Under the pieces are notes generated by a model, which searched no databases, was not told the origin of the DNA, and was given only the letters and a program-made list of their open reading frames with translations. Positions 6,124 to 12,982 of a stretch of 22,199 bases of DNA are shown here, in pieces. The stretch is taken from positions 1 through 22,199 of IMG/VR virus record IMGVR_UViG_3300040801_002342. One strand, written 5' to 3'. The first letter of the stretch is position 1. Each line of letters begins with the position of its first letter. A program made the position numbers and the translations under genes. Origin of the DNA: a virus.

Positions 6124-7341
6124 ATGCCAAACACAGTAAATGATATTCCGGAACTGAGGCTGACAACGCTCCAGGGAGTGATTGAGCGGTTTACCACCCC
6201 TCCGGACCTGTATTTCAGCAGCAAGTTTCCGGAATCCGATCTGGAAAGCGACAATGTGGAATGGGAATCCTTTGTGGGCAGCCGCGGGCTTGCCCCCTTT
6301 GCGGCCCCGGATTCCGAATCCAAGGAAACAGCGCCTGCCGGTTACGGCCTGCACGCGCTCAAGGTGGCCTACTGGAAAGAGCGGATGCACTTCGGGGAAG
6401 CCTTCCTGAACAAACTGCGGCAGCCCGGCACCCTTGCCAAGAAAACAGCCGAAAGCTATCTGAATGAACAGCTTGGCGGCCTGGAAAACCGGAACCGGCG
6501 CAGAAAAGAATGGATGTTTGCCCAGATGATCTGCAACGGCGGCTTTTCCTACAAACAGCCCAATGACGTAAAGGTGGCCGTGGATTACGGACTGCCTGCG
6601 GATCATAAGGTTACGCTGGCAAGCGACTACAAATGGGGCAGCGGCACCAGTTCCAACATGCTCAAAGACATCCGGGATGCACAGTTGAAACTCCAGAACG
6701 ATGTGGGCGCAGAGTTCGCAGAAGCCTATATCACCACGGAAGTGCTGTACCTGATGCTGGAAGACGATAATATCGTTTCCCTGCTGGAAAAGAGCAAGTT
6801 CGGCAACGGCGACCTGTTCGCCCGGCCCAAGGAAGTGCTGTCTTCCCTGCTCAATATCAGCTTCGTGATCTATGACGAGCAGTATCAGATCCGTTCCTGG
6901 CTGCTGAACAATGTCACCGCGGACAGCACCACTGTCCTGAGTGTGGATGAGGCAATGGATTACGAGGCAGGGGACACCCTGTTTATCTACTGCCCCGAAG
7001 AGAAAAAACGGGAAGCCCTGACCATTGCATCTGTGGATCAGGATGCGTCCACCGTCACGGTATCGGTTGCGCCCACGCAGAACTACAGCGCAGTGAAGAC
7101 CTGTGTGTATGTGACCAAAAAATTCATCCCCACCAATCAGTTCACCATGTTCTGCCCCAATATCCAGGGCCAGCCCTCTGCCGAGTTCAAACGGGCACCC
7201 TTCGGCCTGAACGGTTCCTACGGAATGCAGGTGGACCGGCATGAGACCTGGGACCCGGACGGAGTGTTTATCCGTGTTCAGGATAAGGGGCTCCCTGTGC
7301 TGTATAACCCGGACGCTGTGTATCAGCTCATCGTAACATAA
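6124..7341 (+). CDS. Major capsid protein (lambda gpE-like)
   Basis: A 405-residue protein with a good ribosome-binding site (AGAGGAGAGG) before ATG at 6124. The N-terminal arm (TTPPDLYFSSKFPESD), the early SRGLAPFAAPDSESKETAP loop, GEAFLNKLRQPGT and the NRRRKEWMFAQMICNGGFSY helix fit the lambda gpE family, which adopts the HK97 fold. The C-terminus (RHETWDPDGVFIRVQDKGLP) ends in a typical capsid A-domain pattern. Lambda gpE has 341 residues; the extra length is largely accounted for by a beta-rich segment at about 266-334. Its place after protease-scaffold and decoration genes supports the call. Confidence 0.9.
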   Translation: MPNTVNDIPELRLTTLQGVIERFTTPPDLYFSSKFPESDLESDNVEWESFVGSRGLAPFAAPDSESKETAPAGYGLHALKVAYWKERMHFGEAFLNKLRQPGTLAKKTAESYLNEQLGGLENRNRRRKEWMFAQMICNGGFSYKQPNDVKVAVDYGLPADHKVTLASDYKWGSGTSSNMLKDIRDAQLKLQNDVGAEFAEAYITTEVLYLMLEDDNIVSLLEKSKFGNGDLFARPKEVLSSLLNISFVIYDEQYQIRSWLLNNVTADSTTVLSVDEAMDYEAGDTLFIYCPEEKKREALTIASVDQDASTVTVSVAPTQNYSAVKTCVYVTKKFIPTNQFTMFCPNIQGQPSAEFKRAPFGLNGSYGMQVDRHETWDPDGVFIRVQDKGLPVLYNPDAVYQLIVT

Positions 7342-7350
7342 GGGGGATAA

Positions 7351-7602
7351 ATGGCAAAAGTTCTGAGAGTGCGCCAGACCATTAAGGGAAAGCGCATCTA
7401 CAATATCGGTGAGAAGTTTGCAGAAGGCAGCCCGGAATACGGTGCCCTGTCCAAAGAGGGGCCGGACATGGTGGAGATCATCACACCCGCGCCCGTGCAT
7501 CCGGCATCTGTTCCTCCGCCCGTTGATAGTGCGGAGGATACAGCGGATGAACCCGACGAACCCGCAAACGATAAGGCCAAGGCCAAGGCCAAGAAAAAAT
7601 AA
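7351..7602 (+). CDS. Small head protein in the gpFI position
   Basis: An 83-residue protein preceded by AAGGGGGAT. The N-terminal half (VRQTIKGKRIYNIGEKFAEG) is a small compact domain. From about residue 45 it is low-complexity: Pro/Val-rich, then acidic (SAEDTADEPDEPAND), ending in alternating Lys-Ala and a lysine run (7573-7599). Lambda gpFI, which helps DNA packaging and is encoded just after the capsid gene, is also small and partly disordered. The position matches; sequence homology is not shown. The stop overlaps the next ATG by one base (TAATG). Confidence 0.6.
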   Translation: MAKVLRVRQTIKGKRIYNIGEKFAEGSPEYGALSKEGPDMVEIITPAPVHPASVPPPVDSAEDTADEPDEPANDKAKAKAKKK

Positions 7603-8045
7603 TGACCCATGACGAACTCATACCGAGACTGATCGTTTCCATGAAGGCCCTGGCGGAATACCTCAGCTTCCGCTACCCGGAAACGGATGCGGAAGAAGTA
7701 ACCGATTCGGACAATGCCATTGCCGATGCAGAGGGGGATACCGGTTGGACACTCCCCCTGACGGACAAAACGCAGATCCGATGGTTCATGGAACGCTGCC
7801 GCCGACACCTGATCTCCTACCTGCTGCTGGACAAGGCCCTGAAGTTCCAGGCCAAGTCATTCGCATTACAGCAGCAGTGGGATCATTTGCAGGCAATGGT
7901 ACAGACTGCGGATGAGAAGTGGGAAGTATTCAGGGAAGAGGATATGACCGGCATGGAAGAAGGTACACAGTTCGGCTTTGCCGTCTCCACCGGTCTGTCT
8001 TACGACGATTTCGGCAATGAGATCATAGGGGAAGTGGAATTTTGA
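7602..8045 (+). CDS. Probable head-tail connector or head completion protein
   Basis: A 147-residue, mainly helical and acidic protein between the capsid and neck genes. WFMERCRRHLISYLLLDKALKF and onward forms a long helix, followed by a charged helix to about residue 113. Size, helical content and position fit adaptor proteins that bind the portal after packaging (HK97 gp6 or lambda gpW-type role), but I do not recognise a specific family. It begins at ATG 7602, coupled to the previous stop, and its own stop overlaps the TTG start of the next gene (TTGA). Confidence 0.55.
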   Translation: MTHDELIPRLIVSMKALAEYLSFRYPETDAEEVTDSDNAIADAEGDTGWTLPLTDKTQIRWFMERCRRHLISYLLLDKALKFQAKSFALQQQWDHLQAMVQTADEKWEVFREEDMTGMEEGTQFGFAVSTGLSYDDFGNEIIGEVEF

Positions 8046-8629
8046 GCAGCCTGGCAGATGACATCCGGGATGTGTATGCGGAGATCGGCAGCAGGATACA
8101 TGTGCTGAACGGCAGCACATGGACCGATGACGCATACATAGACACAGAGCAGGATATGGGATCACCATATCTGCGCCGTGCCTTCTTCCCGGTGTCATCC
8201 GCGGCTGTCCCCGGCAGTATTGTCCGGATACCGTCCGTGAATGCGGACTTCCTGATGCTGACCCGGATACCCGGTGTGTTTGAAGATGCGCCCTATGAGT
8301 ATGAATCCCTGCTGTTCATGGTCAATGTGACAGCCATTATTGTCCGCCTGAGCCATGAACGGGACGCATCCACCTACCGGCAGACGGTGGTGGAAAGCGA
8401 AGTGCGGAACCCTGCTTACGGATTCATGAGCCCCGGAACCGTAACGCTGACAGCCGGAAGAACCGGCAACATGATACTGGACGAAAACGACCTGTACATA
8501 CCGGCAGCCTACAATGCGGCAGCAGGGGACAGGGTAAAGTTTGATAACGAAGAACGGCAGATTGAAAGTATCCGCCTGCGAGATTATCCCGGCGTTGCTA
8601 TCTGCCGTCTCAGCACGGACAGCCGGTGA
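8042..8629 (+). CDS. Probable neck protein (head closure, gpFII position)
   Basis: A 195-residue, mostly beta-rich protein. The start is TTG at 8042, overlapping the previous TGA. Sequence such as GSIVRIPSVNADFLMLTRIP and AGDRVKFDNEERQIESIRLRD suggests a small beta-barrel, and the position (after the connector, before tail completion genes) is that of head-closure proteins. A central segment (YESLLFMVNVTAIIVRLS) is hydrophobic but looks like buried strands. The call rests on order and size. The stop is followed one base later by the holin start. Confidence 0.5.
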   Translation: MSSLADDIRDVYAEIGSRIHVLNGSTWTDDAYIDTEQDMGSPYLRRAFFPVSSAAVPGSIVRIPSVNADFLMLTRIPGVFEDAPYEYESLLFMVNVTAIIVRLSHERDASTYRQTVVESEVRNPAYGFMSPGTVTLTAGRTGNMILDENDLYIPAAYNAAAGDRVKFDNEERQIESIRLRDYPGVAICRLSTDSR

Positions 8630-8630
8630 T

Positions 8631-8987
8631 ATGCTTAAACAGACCCTTGAACTAATGGAACAGAACTTCCTCGGATTTGTCCTGGGACTGTTCGGCGGAA
8701 TGATACGCGACCTGAACAGCGAAAGTTTCAGCTTCCGCCTGTTCATCATCGGCACCATGACATCGGCATTCATTGCTGTATTTGTCAGTCTGCTGATAGG
8801 GGATATGGATATATCAGACGGCTTCAAGGCCGCCATCATCGGTATCTCCGGATACTGTGCCAAGTATGCACTGGAGATGTTTGAACGCTGGTTCCGTTAT
8901 CTCATGCAGGGGATAGAGAAACGCTTCAAGGCTAATGTGGACAGTAATGCAGGGCCGGAGGATAAAGACGGGGGGGACGAACAGTGA
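8631..8987 (+). CDS. Phage holin, three-helix type (LydA / holin superfamily III-like)
   Basis: A 118-residue membrane protein that should form the holes releasing the endolysin. Hydrophobic stretches lie at about residues 13-25, 36-57 and 64-82. FLGFVLGLFGGMIRDLN and GDMDISDGFKAAIIGISGYCAK match a pattern I know from P1 LydA-type phage holins. The C-terminal tail is charged, as in many holins. I chose ATG at 8631, one base after the previous stop; a longer in-frame start at 8541 would lie deep inside the preceding gene and add a non-holin leader. The stop overlaps the GTG of the next membrane protein gene (GTGA). Confidence 0.85.
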   Translation: MLKQTLELMEQNFLGFVLGLFGGMIRDLNSESFSFRLFIIGTMTSAFIAVFVSLLIGDMDISDGFKAAIIGISGYCAKYALEMFERWFRYLMQGIEKRFKANVDSNAGPEDKDGGDEQ

Positions 8988-9538
8988 GTGTTCTGCGATA
9001 CATCGAAACCCATCCCCTTGTTATCGGCAGTCTGCTGACCTTCTGCTTTGCGTTCACAGTGTTTGTGCTGTCCATCCGTACCCACTGGCTTTTGTCGCGG
9101 GAAAACGAAAAGCGCAATATCCTGTTCCGTGTCCGGCAGAGAGCAGTAAAGCCCTGGTGCCTCCGGGCTGCCAAGGTCGGAGCGGTCAGCTCTCTCCTGT
9201 ATATGCTTCTGGAAGTACGCTGGATCATACAGGAGCAGTGGGAACTGATTGGCAGTACGGATGACCTGCTGTGGTGTTTACAGGAAATATCCTGGATGCT
9301 GCTGGTTCTCATTTATGTGAAAATTTCGCTGAATGTTGTGAAAAACAGCCGGGTACGTCGGCGCAATGACGGGGACTGCGCCATGAAGCATATCTGCATC
9401 TATGCGGACGAGTGCATGATGTATGGCAAAAGAGACTTCGGAGACCACCCCGACGAAACACTGACAGAATTATTAAGCGACAGGAGCGGGCCACCGTGTT
9501 TTCAATCCGGTTCAAACCAGAGGACATCCGACAAATGA
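8984..9538 (+). CDS. Three-transmembrane protein of unknown function next to the holin
   Basis: A 184-residue protein from GTG at 8984, overlapping the holin stop, with a G-rich stretch (GGGGGGGA) upstream. Membrane segments lie at about residues 11-31 (HPLVIGSLLTFCFAFTVFVL), 62-82 and 95-116. A basic loop (RENEKRNILFRVRQRAVKPW) follows the first, and a soluble tail of about 65 residues with four cysteines follows the last. Tight coupling to a holin suggests a second holin, an antiholin or a lysis accessory, but I do not recognise a family. The last 43 bases overlap the next gene in another frame. Confidence 0.65.
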   Translation: MSVLRYIETHPLVIGSLLTFCFAFTVFVLSIRTHWLLSRENEKRNILFRVRQRAVKPWCLRAAKVGAVSSLLYMLLEVRWIIQEQWELIGSTDDLLWCLQEISWMLLVLIYVKISLNVVKNSRVRRRNDGDCAMKHICIYADECMMYGKRDFGDHPDETLTELLSDRSGPPCFQSGSNQRTSDK

Positions 9539-9969
9539 GCGCTGCCATTGCAAACATGACAGCGGCGGCGAAAGCAGCCGCGGATGTCCTGCCATACGAG
9601 GGGGCCGTTGGCTACCGGCAGAAGATATACGATGCCATCTCCGGCCAGAAATTTCCGGCACAGGGACCGTCATGGGCATACGGTGCCGGATACGCAAAAT
9701 GGAAAATGGCCGAAGTCGGGCATCTCCGCTTCTGGGAACTCTACGGCGATCTGAAGGGAAGCCTCCGTGTCTTCAAAATCGGCACGGACTGGGCAGGCGG
9801 TGTGCCGCCCGGAGCCGTCAGCACAAGGGGCGAATCCATTTCTGAATACGGAGAAAGGGTAGAGAAGAAACGCCCCCTGTTCGGACCGGCAGCGGAACAG
9901 TACGCTGATAATGAGTGGAAGGATATGTGCGTCAGGGCACTGGACCTGATCGGGAGTCATTGGAAATGA
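9496..9969 (+). CDS. Tail completion or neck protein (gpZ / HK97 gp10 position)
   Basis: A 157-residue protein with VLPYEGAVGYRQKIYDAIS, then GYAKWKMAEVGHLRFWELYG and a C-terminal helix. This resembles small proteins at the head-tail interface. I place the start at GTG 9496, which has AGGAG (9482-9486) 9 bases upstream and gives MFSIRFKPEDIRQMS. An ATG at 9535 forming ATGA with the previous stop, with AGAGGA 10 bases upstream, is a real alternative that removes 13 residues. A longer frame from 9412 would overlap the membrane protein gene by 127 bases and adds an arginine-rich leader that looks out-of-frame. Confidence 0.55.
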   Translation: MFSIRFKPEDIRQMSAAIANMTAAAKAAADVLPYEGAVGYRQKIYDAISGQKFPAQGPSWAYGAGYAKWKMAEVGHLRFWELYGDLKGSLRVFKIGTDWAGGVPPGAVSTRGESISEYGERVEKKRPLFGPAAEQYADNEWKDMCVRALDLIGSHWK

Positions 9970-10178
9970 AGCTGCTAAAGATAGAACCCAGGGATATTGT
10001 CATCACACTGGAAATGGGGGCTGAGGAAATCCGCAAGGTGCTTCAGTTCCTGGAGAACGCCACCATCACCTACACAGACCCGGAGGTTGAACCGGCTGCC
10101 GAATTTGTGCAGAGCGAGTTCTTCCCCAACCTGAAAACCGTGATGAAAGGAATTGACCAGGAGGTCAGCCGGACATGA
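9966..10178 (+). CDS. Small acidic protein of unknown function in the tail completion block
   Basis: A 70-residue protein coupled by ATGA overlaps at both ends. It has a short strand-rich start (KLLKIEPRDIVITLEMG), then a helix (AEEIRKVLQFLENATI) and an acidic C-terminal half. I know no family for it. A longer frame from 9915 adds 17 residues read inside the preceding gene and is not favoured. Its place between the gpZ-position and gpU-position genes suggests a role in tail completion; that is inference from position. Confidence 0.55.
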   Translation: MKLLKIEPRDIVITLEMGAEEIRKVLQFLENATITYTDPEVEPAAEFVQSEFFPNLKTVMKGIDQEVSRT

Positions 10179-10618
10179 GCCTGCACCCCACCGCCAAAGA
10201 GAAGAACCTGAAACTGTCCGTAATCAGGCATTTCACAGACAATATCTATACGGCCCTGTCTGTGCCTGTGCTGTTTGATACCGGGCTGGACTGGCCGGGA
10301 GACGGTAATCTGTGGGTGGTGCTGACGCAGGACTATCTGGAGATGAGCGGCAATGCCCTCAGTATGATGGTGCTGACCATGATGCTGTGCAGCCGGGAAG
10401 ACCCGGACGGCATAGAACTGGCAGCCCTGCGGGATGACATCATGCCCCTGCTGGCAAACAGTATTCCGGTATGGGACACGGATGCCGATCCCTGGACCAT
10501 CATCAACCGCATGACTGCGGACAATATCAACGAAGGGCCTGTAACCACAGACCCGGACGGAAGCAAATACAAGGCCGTGACCCTACGGCTGCGCTTTGCC
10601 AATAAGGTGACAGCATGA
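10175..10618 (+). CDS. Probable tail terminator protein (gpU position)
   Basis: A 147-residue protein that begins in an ATGA overlap and ends in another with the endolysin gene. The pattern VIRHFTDNIYTALSVPVLFD, a central strand WVVLTQDYLEM and a C-terminal strand VTLRLRFANKV fits the alpha/beta fold of tail terminators, which cap the finished tail tube and join it to the head. Position (before the tail tube, after gpZ-position gene) matches lambda U. No motif is decisive. Confidence 0.6.
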   Translation: MSLHPTAKEKNLKLSVIRHFTDNIYTALSVPVLFDTGLDWPGDGNLWVVLTQDYLEMSGNALSMMVLTMMLCSREDPDGIELAALRDDIMPLLANSIPVWDTDADPWTIINRMTADNINEGPVTTDPDGSKYKAVTLRLRFANKVTA

Positions 10619-11151
10619 AAGTATCCCAGAACTGCGTGGATTTGGTGAAACACTTCGAGAGCCTGCATGACGGCGACCTGACAGTAATCGGGCTTCAGCC
10701 CAAGATGTGCCCTGCCGGAATATGGACGGTGGGCTACGGACGTGCTTTGCGGAAAGGCAAGGGCAAGTTCCTGAAAGGGAAGAAAGACCGGGCCGCTGCA
10801 TACGCTCAGTTCCCGTCCCTGACCGAAGAACAGGCAGAGCGTATGCTGGCCGAAGACCTGATAACCTTTTCCCAGGCAGTGGGCGGCATACTGGAACGCT
10901 GGAACGTGGATCTGATCCAGCAGCAGTTTGATGCAGTCGTAAGCCTTTGCTACAACTGCGGAACCGGTGCACTGGAATACAAGGGCAAACCCCGTTCCGT
11001 GCTGCGTGTGCTGAGAGCCAAAGAGCATCAGTATATCAAAGAAACATTCGGCCTGTGGGTCAAAAGCGGCGGCAAAGTTTTGAGAGGGCTTGTCCGGCGC
11101 AGACGGTGCGAGGCGCACCTGTTCCTCACAGGTGAAGTGAAGTTTGAATAA
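10615..11151 (+). CDS. Endolysin, GH24 lysozyme (muramidase)
   Basis: A 178-residue phage lysozyme that should cut the glycan strands of peptidoglycan. The family pattern is clear: KHFES (Glu15), PKMCPAGIWTVGYG (Cys32, Thr38), then VSLCYNCG and a basic C-terminus. Glu, Cys/Asp and Thr form the catalytic set of T4- and P21-type enzymes; here the middle position is Cys. Between Glu15 and Cys32 there are 16 residues, about eight more than usual (HDGDLTVIGLQPKM), an insertion at the active-site cleft. No signal peptide or signal-arrest-release segment is seen, so export should depend on the holin. It lies inside the tail gene block, about 1.6 kb after the holin, and is coupled to the preceding gene by ATGA. 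Confidence 0.9.
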   Translation: MKVSQNCVDLVKHFESLHDGDLTVIGLQPKMCPAGIWTVGYGRALRKGKGKFLKGKKDRAAAYAQFPSLTEEQAERMLAEDLITFSQAVGGILERWNVDLIQQQFDAVVSLCYNCGTGALEYKGKPRSVLRVLRAKEHQYIKETFGLWVKSGGKVLRGLVRRRRCEAHLFLTGEVKFE

Positions 11152-11162
11152 ACCATAATAAA

Positions 11163-11179
11163 GGGAGGCAACCCAAATG
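11163..11179 (+). promoter_or_regulatory. Strong ribosome-binding site of the tail tube gene
   Basis: GGGAGGCAACCCAAATG differs by one inserted A from the segment before the internal scaffold start (4626-4641). GGGAGG lies 8 bases before ATG. Two very abundant assembly proteins sharing one translation-start segment suggests selection for high output, or duplication. Confidence 0.8.
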
Positions 11180-12103
11180 GCAGGATTAAACGTAAGAGGA
11201 CCCGTAACCCAGGAAGTGAATGCAAGGCCGCTCGGACTGCTCCAGGTCCGTCTTGGCCCCAGCGCGCTGCATATCGCCACCAATACCCCTGTTCTGAACA
11301 GTACGAACAGCGTTGGCGCACTGGCATCCACCAAGTTCTCCAACACCAAGGAGTATTACAAGTTCACATCCGGATTCCCGGCCCAGACAGACGGCCAGGA
11401 ACCCACATCCATCATGACCACCATTGAAGCAGCGTTCCTGGAGTTCAAGCCCTTCACCTTTGCCCTGGCTTCCGGGAAAAGCCCCTTTTCGGATCAGTCC
11501 GCTGCTGCTTATCTCGGATCTGCTGTCAGCACCGCCGGTACGGTGGATGACGGTGTGGGTATTACCGTAAATGATGACGGAGGTGTCATCACCGACGAGT
11601 GGACCGTGTATTTTACCGGGGCAACCGCAGGTGTGATTATCGGCAAAACCACGGGGGCGGTGCATACCTTCTCTGCCCTGGATTCCGCAATGGCACCGGA
11701 CAACGGCGGCAACCCCTATTTCAGCATCGGTGCCGATTTCTTCACCGGCACATGGGCGGCAGGGGACATCTACACCTTCAAAACCACGGCCAAATATACC
11801 GGCTCTGCCCTGTACGGAACCTACAACAGCGGCAGTATCGGCCTTGGAACCGGGGGGCTTCCGGAATACCTGCGGGTGGAAGCGGTACAGGAATTCGGTG
11901 CAGGACACAAATACACCGTTATCCTGCCCCGCGCCCAGTGTACGTCTTCTTTGGATGTTTCCCAGGCGGAAACCGAGGGGAATATTCCCGCTGTCTTTGA
12001 AGGCAACCGTGCCGACTCCGCCATCTCCGGCGGGAACGCCGCATGGGATGAAGACCCCGCCAACGGCATCGGGCCCACCGGCCGCATTTATTTCAGCGCA
12101 TAA
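11177..12103 (+). CDS. Major tail tube protein (gpV-like)
   Basis: A 308-residue protein expected to stack as rings forming the tube through which DNA passes. It is preceded by a strong ribosome-binding site. The N-terminal part (NVRGPVTQEVNARPLGLLQV, then NTKEYYKFTSGFPAQTDGQ) and the C-terminal strand set (LPEYLRVEAVQEFGAGHKYTVILPRAQ) fit a tail tube barrel. The middle (about 110-200) is Gly/Thr-rich (DDGGVITDEWTVYFTGATAG; FSIGADFFTGTWAAGDIYTF) and looks like an inserted beta domain, as on the surface of some tubes. Position before the G/GT pair and tape measure makes the assignment strong. No sheath gene is present, so this is a siphovirus-type tail. Confidence 0.8.
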   Translation: MAGLNVRGPVTQEVNARPLGLLQVRLGPSALHIATNTPVLNSTNSVGALASTKFSNTKEYYKFTSGFPAQTDGQEPTSIMTTIEAAFLEFKPFTFALASGKSPFSDQSAAAYLGSAVSTAGTVDDGVGITVNDDGGVITDEWTVYFTGATAGVIIGKTTGAVHTFSALDSAMAPDNGGNPYFSIGADFFTGTWAAGDIYTFKTTAKYTGSALYGTYNSGSIGLGTGGLPEYLRVEAVQEFGAGHKYTVILPRAQCTSSLDVSQAETEGNIPAVFEGNRADSAISGGNAAWDEDPANGIGPTGRIYFSA

Positions 12104-12119
12104 GCAGAAAGGATAAACA

Positions 12120-12605
12120 GTGACAGACAAGCTCAACCCGAAAATCCGTAAAATGCCCGTAGGTATCAAAACAATCCGTGAAGTGACGGTGTATCCCCTT
12201 TCGGTCGGTGCCCAATTGGAAATGACTGACCTGATAGGGGAAGCCATTGCTTCCGCGTCCGCTTTGGATTCGGAAGACGCAAAAAAGGACGCCGCATGGA
12301 TCGGCCTGATCCTTGGAACCATTAAGCAGAATGCCGCTGAAATGCTCAGCAAGGCAACCTGCGGGGAAGAGGACGGGAAGGCATTGCTCAACGATATTGA
12401 TAACGATCAGTTCATTGATATTGTGGAGCATCTATTTGAGGCCAATTATTCCGGAGGGCTAAAAAAAATTCCGGTGATGATGGAGAAGTGGAAACCGCTG
12501 TTTCTGAAGACGACTTCGAGCGATCCGTCTCCTACTTCCTCGGAAGGTACACCCAGTACCGCCTCGAAGACATCTACCGGAAAGACTTCCGGCAAGGCGG
12601 CCTGA
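12120..12605 (+). CDS. Tail assembly chaperone, short form (gpG-like)
   Basis: A 161-residue protein starting with GTG at 12120, just after the tail tube gene and before the tape measure. The N-terminal 115 residues (IRKMPVGIKTIREVTVYPLS and a helical core to FEANYSG) should bind the tape measure protein and keep it soluble until tube assembly. After the frameshift site the zero-frame end (KTTSSDPSPTSSEGTPSTAS) is Ser/Thr-rich and low-complexity. The call rests on place, size and the frameshift arrangement. Confidence 0.75.
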   Translation: MTDKLNPKIRKMPVGIKTIREVTVYPLSVGAQLEMTDLIGEAIASASALDSEDAKKDAAWIGLILGTIKQNAAEMLSKATCGEEDGKALLNDIDNDQFIDIVEHLFEANYSGGLKKIPVMMEKWKPLFLKTTSSDPSPTSSEGTPSTASKTSTGKTSGKAA

Positions 12606-12904
12606 CCTACGGACAGATTGAGTCTCTGACAAAAAATGCCCTGGACAGTGACGCAGCACAGATGAAATTCTATGCGGCCTGTCACGGGGCATCACCCGAA
12701 GGGGAACCCGGCGATACACCTATCGGCGATCATTACTCTGAATCAGGAATGAAAAACTTGCCCACGGACAAAGATCCAAGGTTTCGGGGATGTGTGCCGG
12801 GCGACCCTTCATCATACGCCCACCTGTCTGAAGAATTACAGCAGGAATTTATGGAAAAGCGTATGAACGAAGACCGTATGTTTTTCATGAAGGCGTTTTC
12901 ATAG
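12120..12904 (+). CDS. Tail assembly chaperone, frameshifted long form (gpGT-like)
   Basis: A -1 shift on A AAA AAA (12461-12467) joins the first 116 codons of the short form to the -1 frame, which is open from 12467 to the stop at 12902-12904, giving about 261 residues. The added part begins NSGDDGEVETAVSEDDFERS, then has RYTQYRLEDIYRKDFRQGG and ends ELQQEFMEKRMNEDRMFFMK. In lambda the T part recruits tube subunits to the tape measure complex. The T frame alone has only a GTG at 12488 with no clear ribosome-binding site, and it overlaps the short form by 118 bases, which favours frameshifting over independent initiation. Confidence 0.8.
12461..12468 (+). promoter_or_regulatory. -1 ribosomal frameshift site (A AAA AAA)
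   Basis: In the short-form frame the codons read CTA AAA AAA ATT, so the heptamer A AAA AAA fits X XXY YYZ exactly; the A run is eight long. After a -1 slip the next codon is AAT, in the long-form frame. GGAGGG at 12453-12458 is Shine-Dalgarno-like and ends two bases before the heptamer. Such elements stimulate shifting, although in dnaX the spacing is longer. I see no convincing downstream hairpin. Confidence 0.8.
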
Positions 12905-12908
12905 CGAG

Positions 12909-12945
12909 ACGGGAGAGACCGGCAAGCCCGGCTCTCCCGTTTTTT
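12909..12945 (+). terminator. Intrinsic terminator between chaperone and tape measure genes
   Basis: ACGGGAGAG (12909-12917) pairs perfectly with CTCTCCCGT (12932-12940). An inner CCGG/CCGG pairing (12919-12922 with 12928-12931) extends it past a bulged A, with a five-base loop. T residues run from 12940 to 12945. It lies 4 bases after the long-form stop and 37 bases before the tape measure start, so it could reduce transcription of the tape measure relative to the tube. Confidence 0.8.
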
Positions 12946-12951
12946 ATTACC

Positions 12952-12971
12952 CCGGCACAATCCGGCACTAT
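12952..12971 (+). repeat. Short tandem direct repeat before the tape measure gene
   Basis: CCGGCACAAT (12952-12961) is followed directly by CCGGCACTAT (12962-12971), nine of ten identical. It lies between the terminator and the tape measure ribosome-binding site (AAGG, 12972-12975). It may be a small duplication or a binding site; nothing more can be said. Confidence 0.5.
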
Positions 12972-12982
12972 AAGGTTTCGCA

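Noticed and set aside
6121-7500. Minus-strand open frame of 459 codons opposite the capsid gene
   Set aside because: It is the antisense shadow of a confidently identified capsid protein, with no motif.
8541-8630. Longer start for the holin
   Set aside because: It lies inside the neck gene; ATG 8631 follows that gene's stop by one base and gives a normal holin length.
12947-12974. Possible promoter TTACCC-16-TATAAG before the tape measure gene
   Set aside because: The -35 is poor, and transcription would start about at the start codon, leaving no ribosome-binding site. The AAGG of this string is better read as the Shine-Dalgarno sequence.
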